Below the pieces are notes generated by a model that was not told the origin of the DNA, made no database searches, and saw only the letters and a list, made by a program, of their open reading frames with translations. Made by a program: the position numbers and the translations under genes. This document shows, one piece after another, positions 6,743 through 8,792 of a DNA stretch of 8,792 nucleotides (position 1 is its first letter; each line of letters starts with the position of its first letter). The stretch comes from an uncultured Fidelibacterota bacterium (lineage in GTDB: Bacteria > Marinisomatota > Marinisomatia > Marinisomatales > TCS55). The stretch is from NCBI GenBank assembly GCA_913046805.1, contig CAJWTA010000043.1:1-8792 (forward strand). Reading direction: 5' to 3'.

Positions 6743-8008
6743 CTATTTGATATACATCATTCTTTTAACTATGTGAAACCGGTTTGACTTTATTTCATAA
6801 AAGTAAATCCCTGAACTAACAGTTTCCCCTTTAAAATTTGTAGCATTCCAATTAATGGATTTCTTTCCTGGTGTTTGTAATCCACTATAAACCTCTTTAA
6901 CCACATTCCCAAGTATGTCATAAATGGTAACATTTACGGTTGACTCGAATCCTAAATTGTAGTTGATACTAGTTGTAGGATTAAAAGGATTGGGGTAATT
7001 AGATACAGAGTAAATTTCACTTAACATATTGGACTTTTGCTCAGCAATGGATAGTTCAGGTTTTTTAGGTGCTAGCTGTAATCTGTCACCATTTGGCGTA
7101 GAGAGTATAAGCGTAAAAGCTGAATCTTGATCTGCAGATGATAAAAATCCAGAAGCAAAAATAATACCACTTTCACCTCCATATGTGTCAAGTGGAGCAT
7201 AAAAAGAAGCTACAGCATCTTTACTTCCATGCGCTGTAACATCGATAGTGTAATTATCTGCTGGCACATTTAAATAATCAGAATATTTACCGTATTCTAT
7301 ATTTTCAAAAACCATGGATCCGTTTGCATAAATATCTACATCTGGAGCGTCTGTAACACCATGCATTACTTTAAGGGCAAAATTATTTTCATTTCCAGAA
7401 TTTAATACTAAGTCTGAGGACGACATATTCAGTGGTTTAGTGTCATTTCCAACAATACCAAAAGCTGTTACAACGTAATTTTTAGACTGCTCTAATTCAA
7501 GAGGAAAATCTGCTATAACTCCTTGACCTGTTGGAGCAATTCCAATTCGAGATGAGACAGGTAATTTTACTAGCCCAGTACTGGAGCGGTAGGGTATACC
7601 TGTCAATGAAATCTCATTATTGAAATAAATATCGACTACAGGTTTGGGGGCATTGTGAATGATTTGAATATTTGCGGTTTTTTGTACAGAATTAACAGTG
7701 ATTGAACCAACCATTCCTAAAACAGCATGTGAACCAATAGTGCATATGTATTCGTATTTTCCAACTTTATTAAATACTAAAATTCCAATAACACAAGGTC
7801 CCGAACAAGCAGGTAATTGTAACATCTCAGGACCAGAGGTTACTGCTGCGTCGTGGTAGCCACCATCATTAACAAATTTAACAGTATCCCCTTGATCAAT
7901 AGTTAAACTTGACGGTTGATAATAATAATTACCAGCGTATACCGTGTACAATCTTTGAGACTGAACACTGCCAATAGTAAGCAGTAAAAATATTAGAGTG
8001 TATAGCAT
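6743..8008 (-). CDS. Secreted cupredoxin-DUF4397-DUF4397-T9SS sorting domain protein, 421 aa
   Basis: This is probably a surface-bound or released copper protein exported by the type IX secretion system. Domains in order are: a signal peptide (1-17, hydrophobic YTLIFLLLTIGSVQS), a cupredoxin domain (about 20-107), two DUF4397 repeats (about 112-200, opening with 'ANIQIIHNAPKPVVDIYFN', and 208-305, opening with 'NFALKVMHGVTDAPDVDIYANG'), and a type A sorting domain (332-421, 'NYPNPFNPTTSINYNL', 'YDILGNVV', 'GLQTPG', 'SSGIYFYEI', final 'MMYIK'). The copper ligands are His52, Cys89, His94 and Met99, with a CSGPC motif at 68-72. DUF4397 domains are beta-rich and often found in secreted proteins; their role is unknown. 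The ATG is preceded by AAAAAGG seven bases upstream. The shorter paralogue follows 99 bp downstream. Domain calls are firm; the electron partner or substrate is unknown. Confidence 0.93.
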   Translation of the reverse strand: MLYTLIFLLLTIGSVQSQRLYTVYAGNYYYQPSSLTIDQGDTVKFVNDGGYHDAAVTSGPEMLQLPACSGPCVIGILVFNKVGKYEYICTIGSHAVLGMVGSITVNSVQKTANIQIIHNAPKPVVDIYFNNEISLTGIPYRSSTGLVKLPVSSRIGIAPTGQGVIADFPLELEQSKNYVVTAFGIVGNDTKPLNMSSSDLVLNSGNENNFALKVMHGVTDAPDVDIYANGSMVFENIEYGKYSDYLNVPADNYTIDVTAHGSKDAVASFYAPLDTYGGESGIIFASGFLSSADQDSAFTLILSTPNGDRLQLAPKKPELSIAEQKSNMLSEIYSVSNYPNPFNPTTSINYNLGFESTVNVTIYDILGNVVKEVYSGLQTPGKKSINWNATNFKGETVSSGIYFYEIKSNRFHIVKRMMYIK

Positions 8009-8274
8009 AACTTTACCTTTTTGTTAATCATAATATAGTAAAAATTAGTTATAAAAAAAAACACATTCGTAAAAACGCTCAAAACGCTTTATCACACAAT
8101 CGTTCATTTTAGAAATTACTTTCACTTTTAGTATATAAAATAATTTTGTTACAAAAATTTAAGCGCTTGATTAAGTTAAAATGTTTTACAGGGTAGATAT
8201 TGCAAAACTTGCATTTATCGTGTCGAGGACAGCGCCTTTACTCAAATCATTGATTATTAGTTTTTAGCAACAAT
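8009..8274. promoter_or_regulatory. Divergent intergenic region with short repeats and palindromes
   Basis: This 266 bp AT-rich region separates the leftward cupredoxin genes from the rightward LPP20-like gene and must hold promoters for both. Visible elements are a tandem AAAACGCT at 8072-8079 and 8081-8088 (period 9), a perfect 8 bp palindrome AAGCGCTT at 8161-8168, and a TGCAA-AAC-TTGCA inverted repeat at 8201-8213. For the leftward gene, TATAAC (minus strand, 8053 to 8048) is a possible -10 hexamer about 40 bp before the ATG, but its -35 is poor. The short repeats could be operator sites; no regulator is encoded in the window. No small gene is supported here. Confidence 0.5.
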
Positions 8275-8754
8275 ATGAAAAATAAAAATAACCAGCATAA
8301 CGATACATATTTCTGTGTTCACTTGGTGTTGAGAAATGATGTTGTCGAAAGCCACAAAAGAGAAGATACCGATTCAGTATCCAGCGATTTAAAATTTATT
8401 GAAGATCATTCGAAAGATTATTTTATAGGAATTGGTAGAGGCTCGTCACCTTCGAAAAAACTGGCAATTAAAATAGCTAAGACAAAAGCACTGGGGGAGC
8501 TTAATGGACAAGTCCAGAAATTTAAAGAAAACGAATTGAACAGGAACTTGTTTAAAAGTTTAAATTTAAGTTCGGCAGTATTCAGTGATCAAACAGCATA
8601 TCAAATAAAGTCTCATTCGGCTCAAGATCTACAGTATGAAACACAAAACTTGAAAAAAAATAAATCCAGCGGAGCTTACTCGGTAAAAGTAACTGTAAAA
8701 ATAACAAAAATCGATTTTGTAAAAGAGGCCATTCAAAAAAAAATTAAACTTTAA
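8275..8754 (+). CDS. LPP20-like protein without signal peptide, 159 aa
   Basis: The central part, 'YFIGIGRG' (49-56) followed by a long helix 'KKLAIKIAKTKALGELNGQVQ' in pieces over residues 61-81, resembles the LPP20 lipoprotein family, where a G.G motif precedes an Ala/Lys-rich helix with alternating 'A…A..nL'. The C-terminal part (about 130-155) ends in alternating 'YSVKVTVKITKIDFVKEAI', probably a strand and a helix. LPP20-type proteins are usually exported lipoproteins, but here the first 45 residues are polar (MKNKNNQHND…) with no signal peptide or usable lipobox. An in-frame TGA at 8251-8253 rules out a longer N-terminus. There is no clear Shine-Dalgarno. It is rich in Lys and Ser. The gene is probably real given its length, but family membership is moderate and the N-terminus may be degraded or mis-sequenced. 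Confidence 0.6.
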   Translation: MKNKNNQHNDTYFCVHLVLRNDVVESHKREDTDSVSSDLKFIEDHSKDYFIGIGRGSSPSKKLAIKIAKTKALGELNGQVQKFKENELNRNLFKSLNLSSAVFSDQTAYQIKSHSAQDLQYETQNLKKNKSSGAYSVKVTVKITKIDFVKEAIQKKIKL

Positions 8755-8769
8755 TAATATAATAAGTTA

Positions 8770-8788
8770 AATACTTAAAAGGAGTATT
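8770..8788 (+). promoter_or_regulatory. Shine-Dalgarno within a small inverted repeat, for a gene beyond the window
   Basis: AAGGAG at 8779-8784 is a strong ribosome binding site, followed only by TATTATCG to the window end, so the start codon should lie just past 8792. It sits inside an inverted repeat, AATACT (8770-8775) and AGTATT (8783-8788), with a 7-base loop. The site is 15 bp after the LPP20-like stop codon, so the next gene probably forms an operon with it. Confidence 0.6.
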
Positions 8789-8792
8789 ATCG

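Overview
The window is AT-rich chromosomal DNA from a Gram-negative, LPS-bearing bacterium that uses type IX secretion. The evidence is an LptD-type outer-membrane protein, several lipoproteins, and a secreted protein ending in a type A T9SS sorting domain with a 'YPNPFNPTT' entry and a 'GLQTPG…W.A.…G' core. That style of tail is typical of Neomarinimicrobiota (Marinimicrobia/SAR406) and related FCB lineages. Assignment to marine Marinimicrobia is an inference. I see no phage, transposase, CRISPR array or plasmid gene.

Left part (1-4050, minus strand): a tight three-gene cluster transcribed leftwards. It runs lptD-like (1198 aa), then a DUF2007 protein (82 aa), then hisS, of which only the first 69 codons are in the window. 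The first two are 3 bp apart and the last two overlap by 8 bp. A 156 bp divergent intergenic region separates this cluster from the next.

Middle part (4207-5996, plus strand): an FKBP-type prolyl isomerase lipoprotein, a membrane-anchored 147 aa protein of unknown function, a complete tRNA-Thr(CGT), and an unrecognised 204 aa Cys-rich probable lipoprotein with a strong ribosome binding site.

Right part (6011-8008, minus strand): two related type-1 copper (cupredoxin) genes. The first-transcribed encodes a secreted cupredoxin-DUF4397-DUF4397-T9SS protein. The second encodes a short cupredoxin lipoprotein. Beyond the second gene, in sequence without an intact gene, lies a decayed piece of a T9SS sorting domain that matches the intact one at 63 of 72 bases. 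This is the clearest hidden feature of the window and points to duplication and decay of T9SS cargo genes here.

Far right (8275-8754, plus strand): an LPP20-like protein that lacks a signal peptide, followed by a Shine-Dalgarno sequence for a gene starting just past the window edge.

Functionally, much of the window concerns the cell envelope: LPS assembly, periplasmic folding, lipoproteins, and copper proteins exported to the surface. Most of it is ordinary. The cupredoxin pair and its sorting-domain fossil deserve a second look. I found no clear evidence of a wholly new multi-gene system.
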